From: Anaerolineaceae bacterium UBA5365
GTDB lineage: Bacteria; Chloroflexota; Anaerolineae; Anaerolineales; Anaerolineaceae
Length of the DNA stretch: 30,107 nucleotides
NCBI GenBank assembly: GCA_002407905.1
Contig: DHPL01000019.1
Span: forward strand, 1 to 30,107
Direction: 5' to 3'
A program made the position numbers and the translations under genes. The first letter of the stretch is position 1; each line of letters starts with the position of its first letter. Shown here piece after piece: positions 7,567 to 15,156 of the stretch. A model generated the notes under the pieces. That model did no database searches. It saw nothing but the letters and a program-made list of their open reading frames with translations, and was not told the DNA's origin.

Positions 7567-9573
7567 ATGCGTCAGCTTATCCGAAAAATCATCCAGACTG
7601 TATCAAGCGAACGAGCCTATTACTGGGTAGCCCAGATCTCCAGTCATCATCGCATCCAGGCTTCGCCCGGGTATCGGGAGGCTGCCCGATATGCCATGCA
7701 GGAGCTGCAATCGGCGGGCCTTGAAGCGCGGATCATCAGCTACCCGGCAAAACCCGACCAATGGTATATGAGTTCCAAGGGCTTTCAGGAGTGGGAGTGC
7801 CAGGGCGCGCAATTATGGCTGGTGCTTCCCCATGAGGAGGAGCTCGCGGATTATCAGGCAGAGAAGCTCTCGCTTTGCCCACGCAGCTGGCCTGCGGATT
7901 TCCGGGATAGGCCTGTAGACGTGGTGCTCTTGGACCGCGGCGCAGACCGCGCTGCCTACAAGGGGTTGGACGCCCGCGGGAAGATCCTTTTCATCCGCGG
8001 ACATGTGGCCGACTATCAGGACTGGGCCGCGCAGGAGACGGGAGCGATCGGTTTCATTTCAGACTATCTGCGTGAAATTCCGGGGAGCCGAACCCGCAAG
8101 GATCTGCCGGATGCACTCAATTACACCAGCTTCTGGTGGCAGCATAGCCCCGACGAAGCCCAGGTCTTCGGCTTTACCCTCTCGCCCTCTGCTGGAGATC
8201 GTTTGGAGGCGCTTTGCCGGGAAATGGCTGCCCAACATGCTGAAAACCCGGACCTGCCTGCTTTTCCGCAAGTGAAAGGTTTTGTGGACTCGCGCTTCTA
8301 TGATGGCGAGATCGAAGTGGTGGAAGCCTTTATCCCGGGCGAAACTGAGGAGGAGATCCTGCTTTTGGCTCATCTTTGCCACCCGCAGGTCAGCGCCAAT
8401 GACAACGCCAGCGGCGTGGCTGCCGGCATGGAGGCGCTTTGCACGATTAAGCAGCTCCTGGATTCAGGAGAGGTGCCAGCGCTTAAACGCGGAATCCGGC
8501 TCCTGCTGATGCCTGAATTCACCGGCACTTATCCCTGGCTGGAGGAATTGGGCCCTAGCGGATGGGCGCGGGTTTTGGCCGGCTTGAATTTGGACATGGT
8601 AGCCGCCCGGCAAGGCGGCGGGAATGGGCCCCTTACTCTGACCGGGGTTCCGCATGCCCTGCCCAGCGCGGTGATGGACATTGCTGGTTTTGCCCTGAAA
8701 GAACTGCAGAAACAAGGCCCGATCGCCGGAGCCGACCTGGGCGTGCCGCTTTTTAATAGCGTAACGGTCGGTTTCAGCGGCGGAAGCGACCACTTTATCC
8801 TCTCCGACCCTACGATTGGCATCCCAACCCCGATGTGGGGCCAGTGGCCTGACCGCGGTTACCACACCAGTGCCGATGACCTCTCGGTGATCGACCCCTT
8901 CTTGCTGGCAACCAGCACAGCCTTTGCAGCCTCATACGCGCTCATCTTAGCGAACTTGAGCCCTCAAAACCTGGACCAATTACTGCTGCAGAGCCGCGAG
9001 CGCCTTCACAGCAGCTTATTGAGCGTGCTGGCGGAAGCAGACCTGGATGGGGGCGACCTGGACATGGTTTACCAGGAGTATTTGCACCTCCTGCGCCACG
9101 CCAAAGATTGCCTGGACGGGTATGAAAAATTCTTCGGCAGCGCTGAGGATTGGCCCGAGATAAAACAGCGGATAAACCGGGAGCAGCGGCTTCTGGAAAC
9201 GATGGCAGAGGGCGCCTGGCAAAATTTCACCGAGGTCCACGCGCCGGACTTTGTGTATCGCAGCCGGGAGGTGCCGCCAGAGTACGATTACCTTCCCCGG
9301 CGAAAGTACCTTGGTCCCTTACGCAAGTTGGAAGACTACTGCATCGGCAAACCGGAGCGCCTGGCCGCCTGGAAGGCCCTGGAAGAAGGCGCGCGCAAGC
9401 AGTTACGCTCGGCAGGGAACTTTGAGGCCCTGCTGCAATACAACATGGATGGTCAGCGCAGCCTCTTTGCCCTCGCGCGGGAAGCCATGCTGGAGGCGCA
9501 TGACGGAAGCCTGGAATATGCCCACGCCTACGTGCAGTTTTTGAGCAGCCTCGACCTTGTGGAGATTCTCTAA
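7567..9573 (+). CDS. M28-like zinc aminopeptidase-type protein (DUF4910/DUF2172 class) with long C-terminal extension
   Basis: 668 residues from the ATG at 7567, 6 nt after GGAGGG. The adjacent ATG at 7564 is possible but too close to that site. The core has all five metal or catalytic positions expected of an M28-type fold: His269 (HLCHP), Asp279 (ANDNASG), Glu317 (MPEF), Asp343 (NLDMV) and His433 (YHTSADD). Between residues ~100 and 180 there is an inserted domain resembling a PA-type lid (DVVLLDRG..., GKILFIRG). The HLCHP...NDN wording is that of DUF4910/DUF2172 proteins rather than classical aminopeptidases. About 200 residues after the core are charged and helical, with no family I recognise. 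No signal peptide is visible, so it looks cytosolic. The substrate is unknown; a peptide or amide-containing metabolite is plausible. Confidence 0.85.
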   Translation: MRQLIRKIIQTVSSERAYYWVAQISSHHRIQASPGYREAARYAMQELQSAGLEARIISYPAKPDQWYMSSKGFQEWECQGAQLWLVLPHEEELADYQAEKLSLCPRSWPADFRDRPVDVVLLDRGADRAAYKGLDARGKILFIRGHVADYQDWAAQETGAIGFISDYLREIPGSRTRKDLPDALNYTSFWWQHSPDEAQVFGFTLSPSAGDRLEALCREMAAQHAENPDLPAFPQVKGFVDSRFYDGEIEVVEAFIPGETEEEILLLAHLCHPQVSANDNASGVAAGMEALCTIKQLLDSGEVPALKRGIRLLLMPEFTGTYPWLEELGPSGWARVLAGLNLDMVAARQGGGNGPLTLTGVPHALPSAVMDIAGFALKELQKQGPIAGADLGVPLFNSVTVGFSGGSDHFILSDPTIGIPTPMWGQWPDRGYHTSADDLSVIDPFLLATSTAFAASYALILANLSPQNLDQLLLQSRERLHSSLLSVLAEADLDGGDLDMVYQEYLHLLRHAKDCLDGYEKFFGSAEDWPEIKQRINREQRLLETMAEGAWQNFTEVHAPDFVYRSREVPPEYDYLPRRKYLGPLRKLEDYCIGKPERLAAWKALEEGARKQLRSAGNFEALLQYNMDGQRSLFALAREAMLEAHDGSLEYAHAYVQFLSSLDLVEIL

Positions 9574-9695
9574 GCCATTCCTGAGCCTGCTAAAGCTTCT
9601 TACCAAGATTAGCTTCCAGGCTCTAATCTCAGCCTGTTAAACAGGTGTATGCTTAAGCTTGTTCACCAACTTTAAGAGCCCCTGAGACGTGTACG
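9574..9695 (+). promoter_or_regulatory. Structured leader upstream of mgtA-type gene, with mutually exclusive stems
   Basis: This 122-bp gap contains several perfect complementary segments: GAGCCTG (9583-9589) with CAGGCTC (9617-9623), AGATTAG (9606-9612) with CTAATCT (9623-9629), CAGGCT (9617-9622) with AGCCTG (9631-9636), and CCTGT (9633-9637) with ACAGG (9641-9645). The first two interlock as an H-type pseudoknot, and the others compete. No U-run terminator follows, so any switch would act on translation or RNA stability. No known Mg2+ riboswitch consensus was recognised. Confidence 0.45.
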
Positions 9696-12251
9696 ATGGC
9701 AGATAACACTGAAGTCATCAAAAATGCCGAAAAGCAAATTTGGACGCTATCCGATTCGGAGTTGGCGCTCCGTTTAAAGGCCGATCTGCAGGACGGTTTG
9801 AGCGCTGAGGAAGCGCTGCAGCGATTGGATCGCTACGGTTTGAATACGCTGGAGACAAAGCGGCGCCAAACCTGGCTGAGCATCTTCCTGAACCAGTTTA
9901 AGAGCCCCGTTGTTCTGATCCTTTTAGCGGCAACTGCTATCTCCGCCTTTTTAAATGATTGGACGGATGCATTGATCATCAGCATCATTGTTCTGGTCAG
10001 CGCCGCGCTTTCCTTCTTCCAGGAATATCACGCGGACCAGGCCGCCGAGAAGCTGAGGTCCGGTGTAGCTCAAACCGTTCAGGTGCGCCGCGGCGGGCAA
10101 AACATTCGCATCCCGTCCGTAAACCTGGTCCCGGGCGACCTGTTATTGCTATCTGCCGGCAGCCTGATTGCCGGGGATGGAAGGGTGCTTGAAGCCAAGG
10201 ATTTCTTCGTCAACCAGGCAAGCCTTACCGGAGAAACCTTTCCAGTGGAGAAAGAACCTGGCCTCGTAAAGCCCGAAGCCAGCCTCCCCCAGCGCAGCAA
10301 TATGGTTTTTATGGGCAGCAATGTACGCAGCGGCTTTGCCAAGGTGCTGGTTACGCAGACGGGCACTCATACCGTGTTTGGGCAAACTGCCCGTCAGCTG
10401 GCATTGCGGCCGCCGGAAACGGAATTTGAGCGCGGAATCAAGGCTTTGGGGAACCTGCTCACCGAGGTGATGCTGGTATTGGTGATTACCATCTTTGTGG
10501 TCAACGTTCTGGTGCATAAACCGGTGATCGATTCACTGCTCTTCTCCATTGCCCTTGCTGTGGGCCTGACCCCCCAACTATTACCGGCGGTGATCAGTGT
10601 AAACCTCTCCAAAGGAGCGAAAATAATGGCCGATCAGGGCGTGATCGTGCGCAAACTTTCGGCCATTGAAAATTTCGGCAGTATGGACCTGCTTTGTACG
10701 GATAAAACCGGCACGCTCACCCTGGGTGTTGTGCAGTTGGACCACTTGTATGACCCCGATGGCGCTGAACCCCAGGCTGCCAAAGACTTGGTTTGGATCA
10801 ACGCCAGTTTTCAGACCGGAATGGCAAACCCCTTGGATGAAGCGATTCTGCAATCGCTTAAATTGGAGGGCGTGGTCGCGGAGAAAATTGATGAACTCCC
10901 TTACGACTTCGTTCGCAAGCGTTTGAGCGTGATTGCCCAGACGCCAAACGGACGCCTGCTGATCTGTAAGGGTGCATTTGAGGAGGTGCTGAAAGTAAGC
11001 ACATCGGTCCGCAGCCAGGGCCAGGCGATGCCGCTGGACAAGGACTGGGCAGCCAGGCTCGAGCGGGATTATTCCGATTGGTCCGCGCAGGGGTACCGGG
11101 TCCTGGGCTTGGCAAGCCGCCTTGTACCGGCCGATCAAGACCATTTCACGATCGCTGATGAGCAAGACCTTTGTTACGAGGGCAGTCTGCTCTTTATGGA
11201 CCCGGTGAAACCCGGAGTAAGCAAGAATCTGGAGGATTTAAGGGCTCTGGGCGTGAGCATAAAAGTCATCACGGGCGACAACAAATTGGTCGCCATGCAT
11301 TTGGCGCAATCCCTGGGCCTTAAGGAGCCGGTGGTTAACACCGGGGATATGCTCGCCCGGCAAAGCGATGAGGCCCTGCCGATTATCGCGGAACGCACGG
11401 ACATCTTTGCCGAAGTAGACCCGAACGAGAAAGAGCGGATCATCCTCGCCCTCAAAAAACGGGGCCATGTGGTGGGCTATATGGGAGATGGCATCAACGA
11501 CGCGGCCTCCCTGCACAGCGCCGATGTGGGAATCTCTGTAGAAAATGCGGTTGATGTTGCCCGGGAAGCAGCAGATTTTGTGCTTTTGGACCAGGATTTG
11601 GGGGTACTCGAGAGAGGCATCCGTGAGGGGAGGCGAACATTTGCAAACACTCTGAAATACGTTTTCATGAGCGTGAGTGCTAATTTTGGCAACATGTTCA
11701 GCGTGGCCGGCGCTTCCTTATTGCTGCCGTTTTTACCGCTTTTGCCCAAACAGATCCTGCTCATCAATTTCCTGACAGACTTCCCGGAAATGACCATCGC
11801 CACGGATAACGTAGAGGAAGAATTCATCCTCAAACCGCATCGCTGGGACATTGGTTTTATTCGGCGGTTCATGCTGGTTTTCGGCGCCTTGAGTTCAGTT
11901 TTTGACTACACCACTTTCTTATTGCTCCTGGTGGTATTCAGGGCCAATGAAGCCCGTTTTCAAACCGGTTGGTTCATCGAATCTGTGCTTTCAGCCATCT
12001 TTGTGGTTTTTGCGATCCGTTCGCGTTTGCCCTTTAGCCGCGGCAAACCCAGCAAGCTGCTGGTGATCGCGAGTGTGCTGGTTGCCCTGGTGACGCTTGC
12101 ATTGCCGTATACGCCGCTGGCGGGCATCTTCGGTTTTCAGCCGCTGCCGCTGCACAACCTAGCCTTGCTCCTGCTTGTTGTTCTGGTTTATTTCACCAGT
12201 GCCGAGCTTTTAAAACGCTGGTTTTATTCAAGACTGCAAAATAGGATATGA
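9696..12251 (+). CDS. mgtA: Magnesium-translocating P-type ATPase (P3B, MgtA/MgtB-like)
   Basis: 851 residues. Visible in order are an N-terminal cation-ATPase domain (GLSAEEALQRLDRYGLN), helices 1-2 (about 60-110), the actuator loop SLTGETFPVEK (about 175), helices 3-4 with AVGLTPQLLPAVISVNLSKGA, the phosphorylation motif DKTGTLT with Asp336, the nucleotide domain, the hinge GDGINDAASL, and six C-terminal helices. The GLTP..LP segment and the sequence around DKTGTLT (IENFGSMDLLC) mark the MgtA/MgtB class, which imports Mg2+. The TM4 motif reads TPQLLP, where enteric MgtA has TPEMLP. It sits in the cytoplasmic membrane. The stop overlaps the start of the lysyl-phosphatidylglycerol synthase-like gene by 4 bp. 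The structured leader upstream is a plausible site of Mg2+ control. Confidence 0.93.
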   Translation: MADNTEVIKNAEKQIWTLSDSELALRLKADLQDGLSAEEALQRLDRYGLNTLETKRRQTWLSIFLNQFKSPVVLILLAATAISAFLNDWTDALIISIIVLVSAALSFFQEYHADQAAEKLRSGVAQTVQVRRGGQNIRIPSVNLVPGDLLLLSAGSLIAGDGRVLEAKDFFVNQASLTGETFPVEKEPGLVKPEASLPQRSNMVFMGSNVRSGFAKVLVTQTGTHTVFGQTARQLALRPPETEFERGIKALGNLLTEVMLVLVITIFVVNVLVHKPVIDSLLFSIALAVGLTPQLLPAVISVNLSKGAKIMADQGVIVRKLSAIENFGSMDLLCTDKTGTLTLGVVQLDHLYDPDGAEPQAAKDLVWINASFQTGMANPLDEAILQSLKLEGVVAEKIDELPYDFVRKRLSVIAQTPNGRLLICKGAFEEVLKVSTSVRSQGQAMPLDKDWAARLERDYSDWSAQGYRVLGLASRLVPADQDHFTIADEQDLCYEGSLLFMDPVKPGVSKNLEDLRALGVSIKVITGDNKLVAMHLAQSLGLKEPVVNTGDMLARQSDEALPIIAERTDIFAEVDPNEKERIILALKKRGHVVGYMGDGINDAASLHSADVGISVENAVDVAREAADFVLLDQDLGVLERGIREGRRTFANTLKYVFMSVSANFGNMFSVAGASLLLPFLPLLPKQILLINFLTDFPEMTIATDNVEEEFILKPHRWDIGFIRRFMLVFGALSSVFDYTTFLLLLVVFRANEARFQTGWFIESVLSAIFVVFAIRSRLPFSRGKPSKLLVIASVLVALVTLALPYTPLAGIFGFQPLPLHNLALLLLVVLVYFTSAELLKRWFYSRLQNRI

Positions 12252-13951
12252 AGCCTGCTCCGCTTGCGCTTAGGATGAGAAACAGGAGCGCCTGGGTTGT
12301 GCACATCCTGGCGCTGCTAACCGCGGCTGCGGGGGTGATCAACATCAGTTCCGCAATCCAGCCTGCCTTGGCTGAGCGTCTTGCAGCCTTGCAGAACTTG
12401 ATGCCGGTGCCGGTTTTGCATGCCAGCCGCATTGTGGTCGCTGTGGCAGGCTTTGCCCTCCTGATCCTGGCTGAGGGGCTTAACCGCCGTAAACGGGTTG
12501 CCTGGGTGTGGAGCCTGGGTGTGCTTGGGCTCTCGCTATTGACCCATCTTGGAAAAGGCTTGGATTTCGAGGAAGCCAGTTTTGTTTTAGTGCTGATTGT
12601 CCTGCTCCTGGTTTTCAGAAATGCCTTTTGGGCCCGTTCCGACTCTGGCAGCTTGCGCAAAGGGGCCTTGATTCTGCTGGCCGCGCTGCTATTTACACTC
12701 GCTTACGGTACTTTAGGCTTCATGATCCTGGATCATCATTTTGCCCGGCCCAGGTTGGCGACCGCTTTCGTGCAAACGGTCTTGCTTTTTACCAGTCCGG
12801 GCAGCGACCTTCTGGCACCGGTCAGCCAATATGGGCATCTTTTCAAAGAGTCGCTCGTATTCATTGGCTTGGGCGCTTTTTTGATCGCGGTGATTTTCAT
12901 GCTGCGTCCTGTATTGCAGGCTTTGCGGGGCGATCAGGCCCAACGGCAAAAAGCTGCGGCGGTCATTGAGGAGTATGGCCGCACCGCCCTCTGCCGGGCG
13001 CTCCTCTTCGACGATAAATCCTATTTCTTCCATGAAAACAGCCTGGTTGCCTTTGCGCTCTCGGGCGGTGTGGCGGTTGCACTTGGCGACCCGGTTGGGC
13101 CGGCAGAAGAAACCCTGGCGACCCTGGAAGCATTCAAAACCTATTGTGATCAGCGCGGCTGGCAGGCTATTTTTGTGTCTACCTTGCCTGATCACCTCGC
13201 CTCTTATCACCAGCTCGGTTGGGAGAGCCTGCATCTGGGTTTTGAGGCGATGGTACCCTTATCGGACTTTAGCCTGGAGGGCAGCAAACGCAAGGACTTA
13301 CGCAATGCAGTCTCGCGCTTGCAGAGATCGGGGTTTCGGGCAGAGGTGCTGCAGCCTCCTTTCTCAAACGCGCTCCTGGCTGATCTTCGGGAAATCAGCG
13401 ATGCCTGGCTGCGCTCCCGTAATCTGGAAGAATTGCATTATTCCGATGGCGCCTTCGATGAAACCTACCTTTCAGAAGGCCCTTTGGCTCTCATCCTGGA
13501 TACCGAAAACAAAGCTGTTGCATTCGCCAACCTTATTCACGCGGATAAAGGAAACCTGGTTTCCATTGATCTGATGCGGCACTTGCCTGATTCGCAGCAT
13601 GGGACCATGGAGGCACTCTTTGTAGCGGCGATCAATTGGGCAAAAGCCCAGGGGGCAAGCACCTTCAGCCTGGGCCTAAGCGCGATCGCGGGGGTTGGCG
13701 AAAAACAGGAAGACCCCCGAATCGAGAAAACCTTGCATCTGCTGGCGGATAAGTTGAAAAACTACTTCAACTTTTCCGGCTTGCACGTTTTCAAAGCCAA
13801 GTTTGACCCGGATTGGCAGGCAAGGTATCTGATTTATCCTGGACTGAACAGCCTTCCGGCTGCCGCTGCGGCGCTGATCGGTGTGCACTCCCAGAAACCG
13901 ATATTAGCCCAGATCTTCCAGGCGATACCCTTCCCCCGAAAAAAGGCTTAA
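12248..13951 (+). CDS. MprF-like phosphatidylglycerol lysyltransferase / DUF2156 membrane protein
   Basis: 567 residues. About seven hydrophobic helices fill residues 10-225, and the C-terminal half (about 240-560) is the LPG_synthase_C fold (PF09924, tandem GNAT-like). Recognisable blocks are SYFFHENSLVAFALSGGVAVALGDPVG, here read as FFHENSLVAF and VAVALGDPVG; then FVSTLPDHLASYHQLGWESLHLGFEA in parts, KRKDLRNAVSRLQRSGF and SIDLMRHLPDSQHGTMEALF in parts. In MprF this domain moves lysine from Lys-tRNA to phosphatidylglycerol, lowering the negative charge of the membrane surface. It lacks the full 14-helix flippase of S. aureus MprF, so it resembles the short synthase-type enzymes. The amino acid used cannot be told. 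The 4-bp overlap with mgtA implies coupled translation. Confidence 0.85.
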   Translation: MKPAPLALRMRNRSAWVVHILALLTAAAGVINISSAIQPALAERLAALQNLMPVPVLHASRIVVAVAGFALLILAEGLNRRKRVAWVWSLGVLGLSLLTHLGKGLDFEEASFVLVLIVLLLVFRNAFWARSDSGSLRKGALILLAALLFTLAYGTLGFMILDHHFARPRLATAFVQTVLLFTSPGSDLLAPVSQYGHLFKESLVFIGLGAFLIAVIFMLRPVLQALRGDQAQRQKAAAVIEEYGRTALCRALLFDDKSYFFHENSLVAFALSGGVAVALGDPVGPAEETLATLEAFKTYCDQRGWQAIFVSTLPDHLASYHQLGWESLHLGFEAMVPLSDFSLEGSKRKDLRNAVSRLQRSGFRAEVLQPPFSNALLADLREISDAWLRSRNLEELHYSDGAFDETYLSEGPLALILDTENKAVAFANLIHADKGNLVSIDLMRHLPDSQHGTMEALFVAAINWAKAQGASTFSLGLSAIAGVGEKQEDPRIEKTLHLLADKLKNYFNFSGLHVFKAKFDPDWQARYLIYPGLNSLPAAAAALIGVHSQKPILAQIFQAIPFPRKKA

Positions 13952-13998
13952 AGGCCATAAAGAGGCGTGATACCCCCGCATTCTTTCGCAGATCGCAC

Positions 13999-14028
13999 TT
14001 GACACTCGCCCCAGCCTTGGTTTATCAT
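13999..14028 (+). promoter_or_regulatory. Sigma70-type promoter for metQNI operon
   Basis: TTGACA (13999-14004, perfect -35), an 18-bp spacer and TATCAT (14023-14028, five of six). It lies just after the preceding gene's stop and would start an RNA near 14035, giving a leader of about 200 nt before metQ. Confidence 0.7.
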
Positions 14029-14034
14029 CTAGCC

Positions 14035-14240
14035 TATGTTGGAAAACAGGCAATTCAGACCGCATATACTGCCTATGGCCATGCGCAGGCGATGGATTTC
14101 GCGCTGCGCCGGTAATTAGCCGCCAACCAGCCAGCCAACGGATCCATTGCAAAAGCAAAGACTTAGCGGGTGGGTCCTTTTATTTTGCATATCGGGCCAC
14201 CCAGGGTGGCTTTTTTATTCGCAGAAATCAGGAGAACGAA
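14035..14240 (+). promoter_or_regulatory. Riboswitch-like leader of metQNI, class not recognised
   Basis: A strong hairpin is at about 14076-14108 (GCGCAG, GCGA, loop, TCGC, bulged G, CTGCGC). Downstream, GGATCCA (14140-14146) can pair with TGGGTCC (14171-14177), enclosing the small hairpin TTGC-AAAA-GCAA. The latter strand overlaps GGGTGG (14168-14173), which can instead pair with CCACCC (14197-14202), and that in turn disrupts the terminator at 14196-14216. This anti-antiterminator / antiterminator / terminator order is how transcriptional riboswitches work. The SAM-I consensus (GGAGGGA..., GGCAACC) is not present, and T-box features are incomplete. Confidence 0.55.
14196..14216 (+). terminator. 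Intrinsic terminator (attenuator) upstream of metQ
   Basis: GCCACC (14196-14201), loop CAG, GGTGGC (14205-14210), then six T (14211-14216). It sits only 24 bp before the metQ start codon, inside the leader, so it should be a conditional attenuator. It cannot be the terminator of the upstream mprF-like gene alone, because a good promoter lies between them. Confidence 0.8.
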
Positions 14241-15149
14241 ATGTTAGCAAAAACCAAAACAACACTGGCCTTAAGCCTCTTACTGGCCTTCGCATTGGTG
14301 CTGGGCGCTTGCCGGCCCACGCCAGCCCCCACGGCAGCACCTGCCGCGCCAGCCCAACCGGCTCAGCCGGCCCAACCTGCTCAGCCTGCAGCGCCGGTAG
14401 AACTAAAGCTGCGCATTGGGGTAACGCCCGTACCGCATGCCGAAATCGTCAACTTTGTAAAAGACAACCTGGCCGCCAAATACGGCCTGACCATCGAAGT
14501 GGTGGAGTTTACAGATTATGTTCTGCCCAATGTAGCCCTGGATGATGGCACCATCGATCTGAACTTCTTCCAGCACCTGCCCTATCTTGAGGATTACAAC
14601 AAAGAACACGGCACTTCACTGCTCGCCATCGCTCCGGTGCACATTGAGCCCCTGGGAATCTATTCCAATGAACTCAAAAGCCTGGATCAGGTGCCAGAGG
14701 GCGCCCAGGTGGCCATTCCCAACGATGCCACGAACGGCGGCCGGGCATTGGAACTGCTGGAATATGCCGGCCTTTTGAAACTCAAGGAAGGTTCTGACTT
14801 TACCGCTACTGTGGCGGACATCGTGGAGAACCCCAAAAACCTGCGGATCATCGAGCTCGAGGCCGCCCAACTGCCGCGCTCTCTGGAAGATACAGACCTG
14901 GCTGTGATCAATGGCAACTACGCCCTGGAGGCGGATCTGGTGCCGGCTACCGACGCCCTTGCGCTGGAATCGGTTGAGAACAACCCCTATGCCAACGTAC
15001 TCGTGGTTAAATCCGGCCGAGAGAACGAACCGGTGATCCAGCTCTTTAAGCAGCTTCTGAACTCTCAGGAAGTCATCGATTTCATCGAAGAAAAGTATCA
15101 GGGTTCAGTAATCCCGGCGTTTCGACCGACCACCGTTACACCGATCTAA
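14241..15149 (+). CDS. metQ: Methionine ABC importer substrate-binding lipoprotein (NlpA/MetQ)
   Basis: 302 residues, with GGAG 6 nt before the ATG. A lipoprotein signal ends at Cys24 (LVLGAC), followed by a ~30-residue linker built of PAQ repeats (APAQPAQPAQPAQPAAP). The mature part is the NlpA fold (PF03180): LRIGVTPVPHAEIVNFVKD, EVVEFTDYVLPNVALDDGTID, NFFQHLPYLEDYNKEHG, IEPLGIYSNELKSLDQVPEGA in parts, and VAIPNDATNGGRALELLEYAGLL. It binds methionine (D or L) outside the membrane and hands it to MetI-MetN, encoded directly downstream. Expression is probably controlled by the leader attenuator. Confidence 0.95.
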   Translation: MLAKTKTTLALSLLLAFALVLGACRPTPAPTAAPAAPAQPAQPAQPAQPAAPVELKLRIGVTPVPHAEIVNFVKDNLAAKYGLTIEVVEFTDYVLPNVALDDGTIDLNFFQHLPYLEDYNKEHGTSLLAIAPVHIEPLGIYSNELKSLDQVPEGAQVAIPNDATNGGRALELLEYAGLLKLKEGSDFTATVADIVENPKNLRIIELEAAQLPRSLEDTDLAVINGNYALEADLVPATDALALESVENNPYANVLVVKSGRENEPVIQLFKQLLNSQEVIDFIEEKYQGSVIPAFRPTTVTPI

Positions 15150-15156
15150 ACCGACT

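Noticed and set aside
14035..14240. SAM-I riboswitch or T-box in the metQ leader
   Set aside because: The SAM-I core (GGAGGGA, GGCAACC, GGTGC.AA) is missing, and the single T-box-like GGGTGG has no matching ACC segment and no stem I; the leader is kept as an unclassified candidate.
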